A DNA stretch of 64,000 nucleotides from assembly GCF_001426705.1 (NCBI RefSeq), contig NZ_LMFC01000004.1, positions 1 to 64,000 of the forward strand, written 5' to 3'. Shown piece after piece: positions 63,562 through 64,000 of this stretch; positions within the stretch are counted from its first letter, which is position 1; each line of letters begins with the position of its first letter. This stretch comes from Cellulomonas sp. Root485. Its GTDB lineage: Bacteria; Actinomycetota; Actinomycetes; Actinomycetales; Cellulomonadaceae. A model generated the notes under the pieces. The model was not told the DNA's origin. It saw only the letters and a program-made list of their open reading frames with translations, and made no database searches. A program made the translations under genes and the position numbers.

Positions 63562-64000
63562 CTAGTCGTCTGTGCGTCGACGGAACGTTCGCTCGGCGAT
63601 CCCGCTGGACAGTTTGCCCGTCACCGACTTGGCCCGTCCGAGGGTCTCGCTACCGATGCGCCCAGCAGCATCGACCCCGCCTGCGCCCGTCACGAGTACC
63701 TTGTCTCTCGCATCCGCGGCCGCGTCCATCCATCGTTTCGCCTCCAACGACTCGCGATTGGCTTCGATCCCGAGACCCACATGGAAGTTGTCGATGGCGG
63801 TCGCGACGTGGTTGCTCGAATGCACGACGGCCCGGGACGTCGTCGGGTGCAGGAGCACCTTCGTGTTGGCCGTGTCCGCCGCCGCATCCATGCGCGCCAT
63901 GAGGCGTTCGGTGCTCCTGGACATGAGGTCCAGCCGATTCTGCCGGGCGACCTTCAGTGCAACTCGATGACGGTCTAGCTCGTCGGGAGACGCGTCGAGC
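63562..64000 (-). CDS. Unrecognised protein of the integrated element (N terminus beyond window)
   Basis: The frame is open from the right edge (reading LDASPDELDRHRVALK) through to the TAG at 63562, so the ATG at 63924 need not be the true start. The visible 145 residues are polar and helical, with two similar MDAAAD segments about 53 residues apart (RMDAAADTANTKVLL and WMDAAADARDKVLV), an internal repeat, and a basic tail RTFRRRTDD. No family is recognised. As the first gene after the integrase it is element cargo. Codon use is less G/C-biased than the chromosome core. Confidence 0.5.
   Translation of the reverse strand, partial: LDASPDELDRHRVALKVARQNRLDLMSRSTERLMARMDAAADTANTKVLLHPTTSRAVVHSSNHVATAIDNFHVGLGIEANRESLEAKRWMDAAADARDKVLVTGAGGVDAAGRIGSETLGRAKSVTGKLSSGIAERTFRRRTDD

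Overview
The window is chromosomal DNA from a very high-G+C actinobacterium, most likely Cellulomonas or a close Micrococcales relative. The inference rests on near-saturated G/C at third codon positions, frequent GTG starts, leaderless TANNNT-(6-9 nt)-RTG promoters, and typical actinobacterial genes: the single-chain E1/E2-type 2-oxoglutarate decarboxylase (kgd), sigR-rsrA, the 24-residue ribosomal protein bL37, a prfB without programmed frameshift, ftsEX-smpB and a tmRNA. A pectate-lyase end at the left edge and a XylFGH-like sugar importer suggest a plant-polymer lifestyle.

Layout. 0-6.4 kb: pectate lyase end, TM2 repeat protein, then a flavin electron-transfer module (ferric-reductase-like flavocytochrome, FMN-binding membrane protein, ApbE flavin transferase) convergent with a two-component pair. 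6.4-11.7 kb: a glycosylase-annotated protein, DUF1304, an ECF sigma/anti-sigma-like pair, a membrane acyltransferase and a methyltransferase. 11.7-16.8 kb: FAH-family hydrolase, RmlC-like epimerase, gltX, and a HAD gene whose 3' end has been swapped for a divergent copy plus a small orphan gene; the displaced original 3' end survives downstream. 16.8-22.4 kb: the conserved hisN-rsgA-aroA block, DoxX, ferritin, sigR-rsrA and bL37. 22.5-27.2 kb: PilT ATPase, a DUF4097-PadR operon with a palindromic operator, a GDSL-fold protein lacking its catalytic Ser and His, a GlxA-type regulator. 27.2-31 kb: kgd. 31.3-37.6 kb: an ABC exporter, an OmpR-type two-component system and two CNNM/CBS transporters behind a leader with an overlapping upstream ORF. 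37.8-45.5 kb: VanY-like peptidase, aldose epimerase, a small wall-anchor-like protein and a compact Tad pilus operon.

45.6-55.6 kb is the usual prfB-ftsE-ftsX-peptidase-smpB locus, split by about 5.5 kb holding a palindromic repeat array and an ABC sugar-uptake operon with its ROK repressor. 55.6-61.7 kb: DUF2207 protein, ATP-dependent DNA ligase, HtrA-like protease, and a protein with a lipoprotein signal in its middle. 61.8 kb: ssrA (tmRNA), whose 3' end is followed directly by a frameshifted tyrosine integrase and the start of an integrated element that continues past the right edge.

Functional links: SmpB and ssrA (ribosome rescue), FtsEX with an adjacent coiled-coil M23 peptidase (septal wall hydrolysis), SigR/RsrA (thiol stress, with a recognisable autoregulatory promoter), ApbE with its FMN-carrier substrate, and the sugar ABC genes with a promoter-operator palindrome suited to the adjacent ROK repressor.
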